Shown piece after piece: positions 25,095 through 35,975 of a DNA stretch of 64,000 nt (positions are counted from its first letter, which is position 1; the number at the start of each line of letters is the position of its first letter). The DNA comes from Rotaria sordida (lineage: Eukaryota; Rotifera; Eurotatoria; Philodinida; Philodinidae), in NCBI GenBank assembly GCA_905250125.1, contig CAJNOL010000196.1:144818-208817 (forward strand), written 5' to 3'. Made by a program: the position numbers and the translations under genes. The notes beneath the pieces were generated by a model. It made no database searches. It was given only the letters and a program-made list of their open reading frames with translations, and was not told the origin of the DNA.

Positions 25095-27077
25095 ATCTAT
25101 TATCCGATCCAAAATAAAAGGCACGTTGCCATTTTTCGAATAATTTTTGATAGGAACGAGATGGAGAACTGCGGTTTTCGCTATTCGAAAGACCAGGGCC
25201 TAGACACCAATTCGATATAAAAACTAACGGGATAGCATCATATTAAGGTACAGTTAATCAGCTAGACTTTTCTCCAACTTCGTCAATCTCATAAATTTCA
25301 GGATATATTTCTTGTTCAGAAGTGGGCTCGGTAGCCCCGATCATGCTGTATAAACCTATGCAAGCCGTAGATTTCTATCATTTATTGCTTGAACAGGATA
25401 TCAGTTTTACTGGAAAGAACAGCATCACATTTTTATATGTTCTTATTTCTTCTGAGAACGTGAAAAATGTACAGCAAAATAGGGTATCAACTACGTCGAA
25501 CATCACAAGATAGTTTATTTCGTCTTGACAAGAGTGTTTCTGATTTAACCAATAAAATGAGTCTTTAACTCGAACTACCAAATTTTAGTATAGCTGAAAA
25601 TCTTATGAATAAGTAGGGTTTCATGCTAATGAAAATATATGAGTGAATCCGTGGGGTTTCTACCACTTTTCTAGAAAAATTTCTTTTTCGATTTTAATAG
25701 TCTAGTTTGACGGGTCATAGTCGAAAATGATCTGAGGTAATAATTAAAACGTTTTTGGACATATAAAGTGTGGAGAACTGCATCAGTTTTTAGGAACACT
25801 TCACACACATTTTATTAAGATCTTTTATTTCTGAAAGTTTCAGCTCTCTAGCTAAAACAAGTGGTGAAATACATCGACAAGACTGAAATGTATAAAGTTT
25901 CGTACTTGATTTTTGCATATTTTTACTGTGAAACTACTGCAAAACTTGACTACAAAAAATGATGTACCTCGTCACTAGCTTTAGCTAGAGAGCTGTAGCT
26001 TTCAGAACTAGAAGATCTTTATCAGATATATATGTGATAAAAATTTCAGGTCTCTATGTCAAGAGAAAGTAGGAAAGATATCATTAACAATTTATCATTA
26101 GTTATTATAAGATACCCTTTATACTTGTAGAGTGTTCCTAAAATATGATGTGGTTCTCCATACTTTATACAGCCAAAAATGTTTTAATTGTTATCTCAGA
26201 CCATTTTCGACTATGACCCGTCTAGCAACACTATCAAAATCTAAAACAAAACTTTCTTTAAGGACACTGCCATAGAATATCCTTCTTTCAAAAAGTGGTA
26301 GAAATCCCACGGATTTACCCATATACAGGGTGTGTAAAAATATTTTTTTAGGAGGATAATGCTGCGATTTCAAATAGAGTCAATAATAAATTCTATACCA
26401 AATGAAAGTCCGTCAAAAATGGGATATACCAGTTATTAAATGGTAAGGGTTTTACAACACTTTTTTTATCGAACATAACAAATTTCTAGAAATTTCTGCA
26501 GTATTATCCTCTAGAGACCACAATTTTGAACTACCTCATGAAAGAAATTTTTTTCATACTAAAATAACGGACATTTCTAGAAATTTGTTATGTTTGATGT
26601 AAAAAGTTTTGTAGAATCCTTACCATTTAATACTGTTAGATTCCATTTTTGACGGGTTTTCATTTAGTATAAAATTGGTTTTTCGATAACCTATTTTGCT
26701 GTGTATTTTTCACGTTCTCACAAGAAATAAGAACATATAAAAATGTGATGCTGTTCTTTCCAGTAAAATTGATGTCTTGTTCAAGCAATAAATGATAGAA
26801 ACCTGCGGCTTGCGTAGGTTTATACAGCATGATAGGGGCTACCGAGCCCACTTCTGAACAAGAAATATATCTTGGAATTTATGAGATTGACGAAGTTAGA
26901 GAAAAGTCTAGCTGATTAACCGTATCTTAGTATAATGCTATCCCGTTAATTTTTATATCGAATTGGTGTCCAGGCCCTGCTCTTTGGAATAGCGAAAATT
27001 ACAGCTCTCCATCTCATTCCTATCAAAAATTATTCGAAAAATGGCAACGTGCCGGTTGTTTTGGATCAGATAATAGA
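25095..27077. mobile_element. Large foldback element (~1.98 kb) with nested insertion
   Basis: Ends TCTATTATCCGATCC and GGATCAGATAATAGA are inverted, followed inward by GGCACGTTGCC on each side. The arms match for roughly 400 bp, then again at 25606-25800 versus 26140-26340, so the centre is near 26090. The right arm carries an extra ~340 bp (26345-26680), itself an inverted repeat, absent from the left arm. Mirror-image 63-codon frames starting MGSVAPIMLYKP occur in both arms; these are arm artefacts or a decayed coding fragment, not two genes. A diverged relative of the central part occurs at 35976-36781. Confidence 0.8.
26394..26672. mobile_element. Foldback nested in the right arm of the 2 kb foldback
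   Basis: TACCAAATGAAAGTCCGTCA pairs with TGACGGGTTTTCATTTAGTA, and TTCTAGAAATTTGTTATG pairs with its complement. No counterpart exists in the left arm of the host element, so this piece was inserted after the host foldback formed, or the left arm lost it. Confidence 0.65.
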
Positions 27078-27358
27078 TTTTCTGACCGTGCTGTGAAATA
27101 TAAGTATTTCTTGCAATCGCATTATCTTCATCAGATTATACAAATTAAAAATTCGATTTTCTTTCGTCGATGAAAAAGTATGATTTATAGTGAGTGCAAA
27201 AAAAACTAAAAAATAAAATGTCTTTTTATTATAGAACTACTGATTAAAACAAGCTAAAATTACACATCATGTATATAATTGTTATCCACATAAAAAAAAA
27301 CAAGGAATGTTTCTTTTTTTAAAAAGAACATTAGAAAGTTTATGTAAATCAAAACATA

Positions 27359-30300
27359 TTAAATTCTTAATGTCAGTCTTCCATATGTACCACTATTAGA
27401 AATAACATCAGTTTGAGCTTGTGCTGCTTCTTCTAATGGATAAATTCGACCAAGTTTTGGTTTTATATAACCATATTTAAGACCATGTTGTAAATAAGCA
27501 TTAATCATTTGAAATTCCTCCTATTTTAATATGATTAATATTAAGAAATAATATGTAATGTAAAATTATGAATACAAAAGTCATTCGGAAATATACATCG
27601 AAAAAAATATTTTATTTTTATGATATACTCATAATTAAATGAGACTTATAAAATAAAGGATACATTCGTATGACTTTTGTATCATATGTTATATAATTAC
27701 TTACTTCACTTGAACTAAATAAAGTAACACCACATATACTTGTTTCTTTAGCCATTAGAAGTCGAGGATTAATATCAATTGTACCTCGATTACCAATAAC
27801 AACTACTCGTCCAACACCAGATTTGAGTAGTTGTAAATCAGCATTTAAATTAACATTTGCTAACATTTCAAGTATTAAATCAATTCCTTCACTACTGGCT
27901 GTAGCATTCTAAAATACAATAAAAATATATATTATTTTTATCCGTAGCAAAATAACATGTGTTGAGAAAAATTATACAGCAATTTCTTTTAAATATCCTT
28001 CTTGTTTATGATTGAAAACCAAATCAGCACCTTGATCACGTATAGCTTGTAAACCTTGTTCAGTTGATGCTGTACCAACAACACGTAAACCAAATGCTTT
28101 AGCTAATTGTACAGCAGCAATACCAACCTTTTAGCAAAAAAATAAAGAAAACAATAATTTAAAGAATTTATTTCTTTTTTTTTCTTGGTTACTTACTCCA
28201 CCACTAGCTCCATGAATTAAAACTGTTTCATTTGGTTTTGCGTGTCCTCTATCACATTAAGAGAAAACAAAAATATATAAATGCAAAGAAATGATGATAA
28301 ATGTGTTTTGTTTGGTTTTATTCTTATCTTTAACTATTTTGTTTTTGTTATATTTATTATTATAACATCTAAACATCATATCATGAATGACCATGATGCT
28401 CTGTTAATCGCTCTTATAACTATTTCAGTTATTCTATTTGCTATTATAATTATATTTATTATTTGTTGGTATTTAAGAAAACGACGTCCAAATAATTATT
28501 TACAAAATTCTTTACCATCAGATGAAACACCATTACTTTATCGTCTTTCACAACCACGTATTGAACGTGCACGAACACAAGAAAATGCAGCATTATTAAC
28601 ATGTCATTTTTATATACGAACAACTGGTGAATATATATTTCATTCTCATTTATCTCAACTTGGTTCTGATCCTGAAAAAAATTGGTTTCTTATAACACCA
28701 ATATCAAAAACAAGTAATTTGCCATCAAATACTGCATCACATCTTTTAACAATTCAACCAAAATCTGATCGATTAAATTATTTAAATGATGAAGAAAGTA
28801 TTACAACATATTTTCGAACATTAAATAATCTTTTTAGTCGTTTATATCATCCATATATTGAATCAATTATAAAAATTAATATTTTATATACACAAAAATT
28901 AATTGTTACTGTTAAACAATATCAACGTTTAGGTTCATTAAAAGATTTATTACATGGTGTTGTACCAACAGCTAATTTTCATGTATTTATTTCTTAGATT
29001 TCTCTTTTATATATATATATATATATAAACTTTTATTTTTTGTTTTTTTCGTTCTAGGGTAAATATTCTTATCGAAGTTCAGGTTTATCACTTGAACGTG
29101 TTCGTTTATATTCTCGTCAATTACTTGAAGGTCTTCTTTTTCTTCAATCAAAATCAATGCCACCTATTGTAGATTTGCATAGTGGAAATATTGTTGTATC
29201 TGGTTCATGTATTCAAATAGGTTCATATGAATATCAATTTATAGAACAACGTTCACGCATTTATTCATTAATTAAACGTGCAACATCATCATTAATACTT
29301 CCTGATGGTGTGACACGAGCACAAGCATGTGAAATATTTTGTTTTGGTGGTATTGTATTTGAAATGTTAACTGGATATGAATTAGGTGAACAATTACGTG
29401 GTTTAACACCAAAACATTGGCATGATTGTGGAAGAGATCCTGATGCACGACAAATGTTAACACGTTTATTTGATATAGCACAACCTGTTTTAACTTTAAC
29501 AGAAATTCGACAATTACCTTATTTTTCAAATAATAAATTTATACCTAAAGAATTACAAAATTTTACAGCTATACCAGGTGAATATTCAAATGATGTTAAA
29601 ATTTTACTTGAACAATGGACAAATACAATGCGAAAAAAACGAAATTCAACTGTGAGAACACCAACTATGGAAAAACGAAAAAATTCAACTGTACCAAAAC
29701 AAATGGAAACATCAATTATTAATTTAAGTTATACATCAACAATTCCTTCATCAACAACAACAACAACAAATTCTAAACTTTCAGGACCACCGCCACCACC
29801 ACCACCATCACAAGCAACTTCTCCTCCACCTCCACCACCACCACCTCCTCCTCCTCCTCCTCCTCCATCATCCGATGGTTCAGGTGATCGTTCAGCTCTT
29901 CTAGAAAATATTCGTCTTGGTGCAACATTGAAAAAGACAGTTACTAATGATCGAAGTGCACCAAAAATAAAATAAATATAAAATTTTAAAATTCTAATAA
30001 AAAGCAAAGAAAATTTTAATTATTTTCTTACTTAATAATAAGTGCTCGATAAGCAGTAAAATAAGGTACACCAAGAGCTGAACCTTGTTCAAATGAAATA
30101 TTCGATGGTAAAGGAAAGACAAAATCAGCACGAGCAACACAATATTCAGCATAAGTTCCTGTTATTGTATTTACTGTAAAAACTCGATCACCAGCCTAAA
30201 TAAATACAAATATTTTATATGAATTGTTTTATAATAAGAAACAAAAAAAAGATGACATTGGAATATTCGATGTAGATGCAAAACTTTGTGTCTCGCCGAG

Positions 30301-30823
30301 AAAAAATTTTGTACAAAATAATTCTCTATTTTGCTTCTCGGGATTCATGTTTTGTCTTTTTTGAGGAGAGTTTAAAATAAGACTATAAAGCTATTTCTCT
30401 CAAATGATATAAATACTATATTTATTCAAGATGTGAAATCTTTTATGAAACTTTTACCTTAAATTTAGTAACATCAGAACCAACTCGTTCGATAACACCA
30501 GCTGAATCAAGTCCTGGAATATATGGTAAATTAGGTCGACGACTATATGTACCCGATCGAATATATGTATCTACTGGATTAATACCAGCAGCATGTACAC
30601 GAATTAATACCTAAATAAATATTTAAATCTAGCATAAATTAAATTTTATTATTTTGAATATACTTCTCGAGATTGTATATCAGGTATTGGTACATCTTTT
30701 ACCAATTTACATACACTAGCATCACCTGTAGAAAAATTTCAATTACTTATAATTAATTATTTCGAACCTAGATTAATCTATACCAAATTCTCGAATTAAA
30801 ATTGCACGCATTACATTCATCAT
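27359..30823 (-). CDS. CRYZ-like: Zeta-crystallin-type quinone oxidoreductase, 328 aa
   Basis: Eight exons on the minus strand: 30823-30784, 30725-30664, 30610-30458, 30195-30032, 28248-28197, 28127-27978, 27908-27705 and 27520-27359. All joins are GT..AG and in frame; total 987 nt, close to the usual ~329 aa of CRYZ. The family is a zinc-free medium-chain dehydrogenase that reduces quinones with NADPH in the cytosol. Seen here: N-terminal GroES-like fold ([20 protein letters not shown]), catalytic-domain entry ([16 protein letters not shown]) and the Rossmann nucleotide-binding loop [19 protein letters not shown]. No zinc-ligand cysteine cluster is present. The N-terminus has several in-frame Met codons; the first (30823) is given, the third ([10 protein letters not shown]) is equally plausible. 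Intron 4 hosts an entire gene on the other strand. Confidence 0.92.
28281..29975 (+). CDS. PXK/Slowpoke-binding-protein-like pseudokinase with WH2 domain
   Basis: Two exons, 28281-28982 and 29058-29975, in frame (539 aa); the 75 bp intron holds a TA run. Order: hydrophobic membrane segment ([20 protein letters not shown]) followed by WYLRKRR; kinase-like domain from ~residue 100 with GSLKDLLHG and [16 protein letters not shown]; then a catalytic-loop relic DLHSGNI that keeps Asp and Asn; but IGSYE where DFG should be, so catalytic activity is doubtful. The C-terminus has a ~25-residue polyproline tract and a WH2 actin-binding motif, [16 protein letters not shown], ending SAPKIK as in vertebrate PXK. 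PXK normally has an N-terminal PX domain; none is visible. Slob in flies modulates the Slowpoke K+ channel; that role here is inference. An internal ATG at 28383 gives a simpler single-pass start and may be the true one. Confidence 0.85.
29787..29868 (+). repeat. CCN repeat encoding the polyproline tract
   Basis: Nearly pure CCA/CCT codons, interrupted once by Ser-Gln-Ala-Thr-Ser codons, in the pseudokinase gene. Such tracts bind profilin or SH3 domains next to WH2 motifs. The antisense frame reads as a glycine run and is only a shadow. Confidence 0.85.
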
Positions 30824-30970
30824 TATATTCCACAATAATAAAACCAATCAAATAGAGACTTTTGCTTTTGTTTCCTCGGTGAAATACGCACAACTATTTG
30901 TTCGTAAGAAAAGACCAATACAAAGATGTAATGTCATCATGTCGCTCATGTTCGAAACAAAAAAAAAAAA

Positions 30971-31070
30971 NNNNNNNNNNNNNNNNNNNNNNNNNNNNNN
31001 NNNNNNNNNNNNNNNNNNNNNNNNNNNNNNNNNNNNNNNNNNNNNNNNNNNNNNNNNNNNNNNNNNNNNN
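30971..31070. other. Assembly gap (100 N)
   Basis: Exactly 100 N characters preceded by a run of A. A fixed-size gap means the true length is unknown and the flanks may not be adjacent at the stated distance. Confidence 0.98.
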
Positions 31071-31210
31071 CTGTAAGCACTGCATCTTTTATCTAGCAGA
31101 ATGCTAGAACTAAATCCAAGATAGAGCAGCTCTATAGATTATTAAAGACGAGACATGATACTATATATTCCCATAATAAAATATTCAATATTTACTGTTT
31201 TCTAAAATTT

Positions 31211-31247
31211 TAAACATCGGGCCACGAACTTTTGGTACGCCCTAAGT
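31211..31247. repeat. Solo mariner terminal-repeat relic
   Basis: ACTTTTGGTACGCCCTAAG followed by TA matches the right end of the mariner copy at 54442-55795 (ACTTTTGGTATACCCTAAG). The TA at the outer edge is the expected mariner target dinucleotide. No matching left end is visible nearby; the assembly gap upstream may hide it. Confidence 0.6.
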
Positions 31248-32047
31248 ACGTTCTGAAAGGTATATTTTTCAATTAGTCGATAAGAAACTATCCTTATTCG
31301 AATTATATTTGTCATCTATACGTAAATCAAATGAGGCGAGAAAAAGAGAATCATTCTTGCAATAAATTTGCAATTTTTATATATAATCGTCAAAAAATAT
31401 GGTGTAAAACGGTAGTTAATTCTGATTAACATCTACTGCTTCTTCCTTGTTTATGAGTCGTTTTTGGATCATTTATCCAATTAATTGTAATATGTTTAAT
31501 AGTTTGGATACTCTTGTGTATTGAAAATGATTGATGACTTTGTCTTCGATTAGGACAAAAATTGAATTATAGTTGTCGTAGTTTTATTGCTCATAAAATA
31601 TTAACTAACAAGAATCCATCATATCAGTTTTTAAATTAAAATCAATATTCAATTTTCTTGTATCAATCAATTCTGCTGTAAAACTTTTCTTTTTTTTTTT
31701 GTTTTTTGATTAAAATTAAAATTTTCATTTAATTTAATTTGGCTGAATTACGTTGTATATTACATGACTTAGATTGAATTATGCATCTTATCACATAGAC
31801 GGACAAGAAATTATGAATCATTCAACAAATAGTCTTATTCATATCTATTTAAAAGTCTTCTGTTGATTCATTACTTTAAAATAAACAGTACGTGAAACTT
31901 CTATTGTGAGAAAAAAATGTTGTTATTGCATCTTTATCTTAGAATTTATGTAATGAAATGTTTGAATTCTACTCCTTATTATTGAAATAGTGAATCATAG
32001 TAAGAACTCTTATATGAAAAAAAAAGCCGACAGTTAAAAAATAATTA

Positions 32048-33064
32048 TCAATAAAATCGTCTCATAAATATATGTATAAATAATGTTATTGCTGTTAGAG
32101 TATAGAAGATTCGTGCTATTGTTTTTGTTGCTTGATTAAAATCTTCTATAAGATAATCATCAATTTTACCACCACAACAAAAAACTTGTGAAATCGTTTC
32201 ATCTTCACAACATTGTCCATCATCATTAATAGAACTACATTGAATTTCCATTGAAGAACTCGTATTCGATGTACAATAATAATAATAAGTTACATTTCCA
32301 GTAGGTGGTGTTGTATATCGATTATTCGAAGAATGAGATCGATAATAATAATGTTGAGATACTGGAAGAAAAACATGTCGAGTTCGACTCCATAACCAAC
32401 CAGTTGGACGAGAAATGGTTGCACCGGTACGCGTATTACGAAATCGAGTAGCAATGGAAGATATTCGACTTCCACTAGTACGAATATTGCTGCTTCCACT
32501 AGTACGAATATTGCTGCTTCCACTACTACTGCTTCGACTAATACGGGATGATACACGAGAACTACTACCACCACTACGAAATCCAGATCTGAAACTAAAC
32601 TTCCGTGGTAGATAATTTTCTTTCATCAATGATTCTAAAACAAAAAAAAATTAAAGTCAATTTCTTCTATACGATAAATCAGCGACTTTATTCTCAAATA
32701 CAGATGTCCTTCGGTTACTACTATTGTCAATCATTATTTATATTAGACATTCTGACCGTACCTCTTGACATGTTCAACAGACAATTCAATTGACCTATTC
32801 TATATGCTTACCATCTATCACATTTTCATTTTCTATATCATTATGTTGTTGATGATTCATTGATTTAATCCATTTTTCACAAAAAATTGACCATTGTTGA
32901 TTCTCTTCTGAATATAAATCATCATCATATAATTTTTCACAAATAGATTGTATTAATTTTTCTGTTTTATCTTGTGTGTGTCTTGATGCATTTGTATATA
33001 TAATCCCAACCAATAATAATACACCTGTGATGAATAATATTTTAGTACTTACTTCGATCAACAT
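32048..33064 (-). CDS. Small membrane protein with Ser/Arg-rich and Cys-rich parts, 279 aa
   Basis: Two exons, 33064-32812 and 32634-32048, joined in frame by a 177 bp intron. The start is a Met followed at once by a hydrophobic signal or anchor (ILFITGVLLLVGIIY). After a polar stretch comes a Ser/Arg-rich region with an exact duplication of SGSSNIRT and SGSRISS, then a Tyr-rich segment, a cysteine cluster (CTSNTSSS...CSS...QCCEDE...VFCCGG) and a final hydrophobic helix (IARIFYTLTAITLFIHIF) before MRRFY. The CC and CCGG spacing recalls CX-domain or Shisa-like ectodomains, but I cannot assign it. Probably a secretory-pathway or surface membrane protein. Function unknown. Confidence 0.7.
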
Positions 33065-33523
33065 TGTTTAAACACTGAAAAAGAAATAACGATCGATATA
33101 TTCAAGAAATTATAAGAACAGAAAAATCGACGGATGTTTTTTTTTTTTCGTTTCTTTTTCTTGCTTTGCTTCATTGGATAAAGAGTAATACATGTAAGGA
33201 GGGAAGTGTACATACACCTGCATATCAACAAAGTTGACGATAGACATATATATATGAATTTACCGTTCGATTTGAGAATCTGAATGCGAAGAAAAGACGA
33301 TGGTTGATTCATTGGCTAACTATTTTTAAATGAAATGATTGAAATAAAGGGTAGAATTCAAGATAGATTATTTTATTCTAGCATGTTTTTTATATTATTA
33401 GTCATCTTAGATTCTTCCATTCACATATATAAGGAAAATAATAGAAAATAAATTAGTTTAGAAATTGACGTGCAACAAAAGAAAATGAACAACTAAAATT
33501 GTCGATTATGTCGACTGTAGCAC

Positions 33524-33721
33524 CTAAGCAACATGACTATATTTTTTGTTTTTTGATGAGCGAATTTGTTTCAATTCATCTAAATTGTTTGTTTTTAATT
33601 TAGTATATATCTCAGTGATTCTATTATTTTGAATTGACCATTGTGCATTACAAATAGAGCATAATTCTTTTGTTGAATCATTTTCAAATTCGTTGAAAAA
33701 TGAAGAAAATATCAAATTCAA
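33524..33721 (-). pseudogene. Possible coding remnant, 65 codons
   Basis: Open minus-strand frame whose composition resembles real protein (NDSTKELCSICNAQWSIQNN, then TKLKTNNLDELKQIRSS). No domain is recognised, and the start (an ATT/ATG-poor 5' end) is not convincing. It could be a last exon of a gene whose other exons I could not find, or a relic. Low confidence. Confidence 0.25.
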
Positions 33722-34659
33722 TTAGCCGTTATGTTTAGTATATTGTAATTGTTGATGATAGAGCATTTAATCGGTTTTGAGTTCTTCTACGATGATACAG
33801 AATTAACGTTTTTACTGGTTAGAGTAAAAATTTTAACGAAAGACTTAATTTCATCTTCTTGCAACGAAAACATTGAATAAATACAGAGTAGGTTCTTTCT
33901 TTTTTTTTTATTTACAATTACACACGATTTTAGCATAGAATGTGCTAATGAAATTGATAATCTTATTTTTCGAGAATTCGAGCCAAAGATATCCATCGTG
34001 ATTGAAAATCTGTCGCTGCCCCGATGGTTTTCAGGAAATTCTTCGAAAATTTCTTCCGTCACTGTGCTAAATTAGCACAGTTAGATTGAATCTATCAGAT
34101 TCACCACGATTTTGACTGTTGAACTTGTAGACACTCAAATCCATGCAGTTGCGATAGTATTTTTAAAACATCTCTGACCTGAGTTAGCGACATAACCAGA
34201 TAGGAGATAGTAAAAACTTCATCTCTCCTTGAAAAGATTCACTAAAAACATAGCAAGAGGACTGTATTCCCACTTCTATTCACAATTTTCTTCTGATTAT
34301 GTAACTAACTCGAGTAGAGTCAATGTGTTTTTCTCTGTTATTGTGCCCATCAAATAATGAAGTAGTCCTCTTTTTTTTTCATACTTTATCGATTTAAAAT
34401 GTTAACAAAAATTAGAGTGACAAAATGCTAAAAATCACAAATCTTCTAACTAAATCAGAATAATTGACAATCCTGTACATATGTCACAGACAAAATTGGG
34501 TTTTTCGGGTGCTTCTATCAAGTTCAATTTTAACTAGACAGAATTCATTCTCTGTTCATGATTATTTTATATCATCTAACTACCAATTTCTCTCATTTTC
34601 ATAAACAAAGTTCGTTGCGTGTTAAATAGTTTTCGATATTTTCTTTTGCAATATCAACA

Positions 34660-34998
34660 ATGATATTACAACAACCTACTTATTCTCATTCTATTATCAA
34701 TGATTTTGCACGTGAAAAATTTTATGAACTTGCTAAAAAACATATTGATACGTTAAATCCTAAATTTCGTAATAATGCTGTTGTCACTTGTATTCAAAGC
34801 AAAAAAATAATCAATGTACTCCAGAATAAGCTATCTACTGAAAAGGTTTTCGGCCATTTCTCTCACCGATGCAAACAAACGTTCACGCTTCGTCTTATCG
34901 CTGGTCATCAACTTTTATGTGATTTTAAAGAAGTTAAACCTGTTCTTTTATACGAAGACATATACTATGTTTATCAGACAAGTTGCAGCATGTCGTAG
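34660..34998 (+). CDS. Uncharacterised 112 aa open frame
   Basis: Starts at ATG and runs to TAG with a balanced composition, unlike the skewed frames elsewhere: INDFAREKFYELAKKHIDTL, then RKF-like basic stretches and LLYEDIYYVYQ. I do not recognise a family. It is followed by short tandem and inverted repeats, so it may be a decayed gene fragment or a small lineage-specific gene. No signal peptide or membrane helix is evident. Confidence 0.35.
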   Translation: MILQQPTYSHSIINDFAREKFYELAKKHIDTLNPKFRNNAVVTCIQSKKIINVLQNKLSTEKVFGHFSHRCKQTFTLRLIAGHQLLCDFKEVKPVLLYEDIYYVYQTSCSMS

Positions 34999-35238
34999 AA
35001 AATTTCCTCTCTTTTAGACAGTCACTCCATCTCAACCGGTTCTTCTTCAAGAATACACACCCTATGCACACATTAACTGGCACGACAACGAATGGGGGAG
35101 AAGGGATGTGTGTATTCTGAAGAAGTGCCTCTCAACCCATTCCCATCACTTGCTCGAGAAACATTGGATTCTTTTAGATAATCATCTCACGTCAATCCAT
35201 TTTCATCAAAACAAGGCATACAGATACTGTAGATAAAA

Positions 35239-35420
35239 TATTATTGACTCATAATAAAATTAACCAATCATCAAAGTCCCCACCTTCCCATCATCGGAAA
35301 AAGATACAAATTCATTCATTGTAAAAAAAAATGAATTGACTCATATAAAATTTCACCAATCATCAATATTCCTATCTTCCTATCATCAAAGAAATTACCA
35401 ATTTATTATTACATAAAAAA
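35239..35420. repeat. Two-copy tandem repeat (~90 bp)
   Basis: TTGACTCATA...AATCATCAA...CCTTCCCATCATC is repeated as TTGACTCATA...AATCATCAA...CTTCCTATCATC about 95 bp downstream with ~20 percent divergence. Non-coding. Confidence 0.6.
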
Positions 35421-35448
35421 ATACTAAGTGCTTACCTGGGTGTTCGGT

Positions 35449-35776
35449 CAAAGACACAGCATTGTAGAAAAAAATCAGATGAATGAATTTTGATCTGAAA
35501 TTTCGTCTATAAATAGGTCTAATGATTCGTAGAATATTCCTAACGTTTCACTCAAAATAGATGCTCCAATAGGGAGCTGCTAAAATTTCAATAAACATCT
35601 GGATTTTGAGAGGATATTCTAAAGTCGAGATATATTAAAAACGGAATATCTCGCTAAGGAAGCATCCATTTGTACTGAAACTTTAGGAATATTCCACGAC
35701 TTATTAGATCTATTTATAGGCGAAATTTCAAATCAAAATTCATTCATCTGATTTTTTTCTGAAATGCCGTGTCAAA
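35449..35776. mobile_element. Foldback element (~330 bp)
   Basis: GACACAGCATTGTAGAAAAA pairs with the complement of TTTTTCTGAAATGCCGTGTC. Further in, GTCTATAAATAGGTCTAAT pairs with ATTAGATCTATTTATAGGC. The loop lies around 35610. Non-coding, MITE-like. Confidence 0.75.
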
Positions 35777-35975
35777 CATAAAATGGAACTATTTATCACA
35801 AGTTCTAATACGTAAAGAAATTAAGAAAGAATGGGAAAATCTTGAGTAAGACATAATCGAGAACACGTTGTAGATTAATTTACTATGCTAATGGATCACA
35901 TACTGAACATCTATTCCAATAAATGTAAACAAATAAAAGGCTTTGTACTTTGTTTCATAATATATTTTCTTCATG

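Larger units (their letters stand above)
24823..27358. other. Intergenic stretch dominated by a 2 kb foldback
   Basis: Between the F-box stop and the oxidoreductase stop. Apart from the foldback at 25095-27077, only AT-rich sequence is seen. The two genes converge here, so this is a 3'-to-3' interval. Confidence 0.6.
28249..30031 (-). other. Intron 4 of the oxidoreductase gene, host of a nested gene
   Basis: 1,783 bp, GTAAGA...GTGATAG on the minus strand. The other introns of this gene are 49-262 bp. The plus strand of this intron is almost wholly occupied by the PXK/Slob-like gene: its ATG lies 33 bp from one intron edge and its stop 56 bp from the other, with an AATAAA at about 29996 between stop and donor. 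Confidence 0.9.
30824..32047. other. Intergenic stretch with an assembly gap and a mariner terminal relic
   Basis: Upstream of the oxidoreductase start and downstream of the membrane-protein stop. It contains the N gap at 30971-31070 and a terminal inverted-repeat relic at 31211-31247. Nothing else is recognisable; any promoter of the oxidoreductase would lie in the first 150 bp. Confidence 0.5.

Noticed and set aside
25322-26851. Two 63-codon frames starting MGSVAPIMLYKP as a duplicated gene
   Set aside because: They lie in the two arms of one inverted repeat, face each other and diverge into unrelated tails.
29272-30007. Antisense open frames in the pseudokinase gene, including a glycine-rich one
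   Set aside because: They are shadows of the real coding exon; the glycine run is the complement of the polyproline codons.
32290-32615. Valine-rich and leucine-rich frames over the membrane-protein exon
   Set aside because: Alternate-frame readings of the Ser/Arg repeat; the minus-strand exon joined to the upstream signal exon is better supported.
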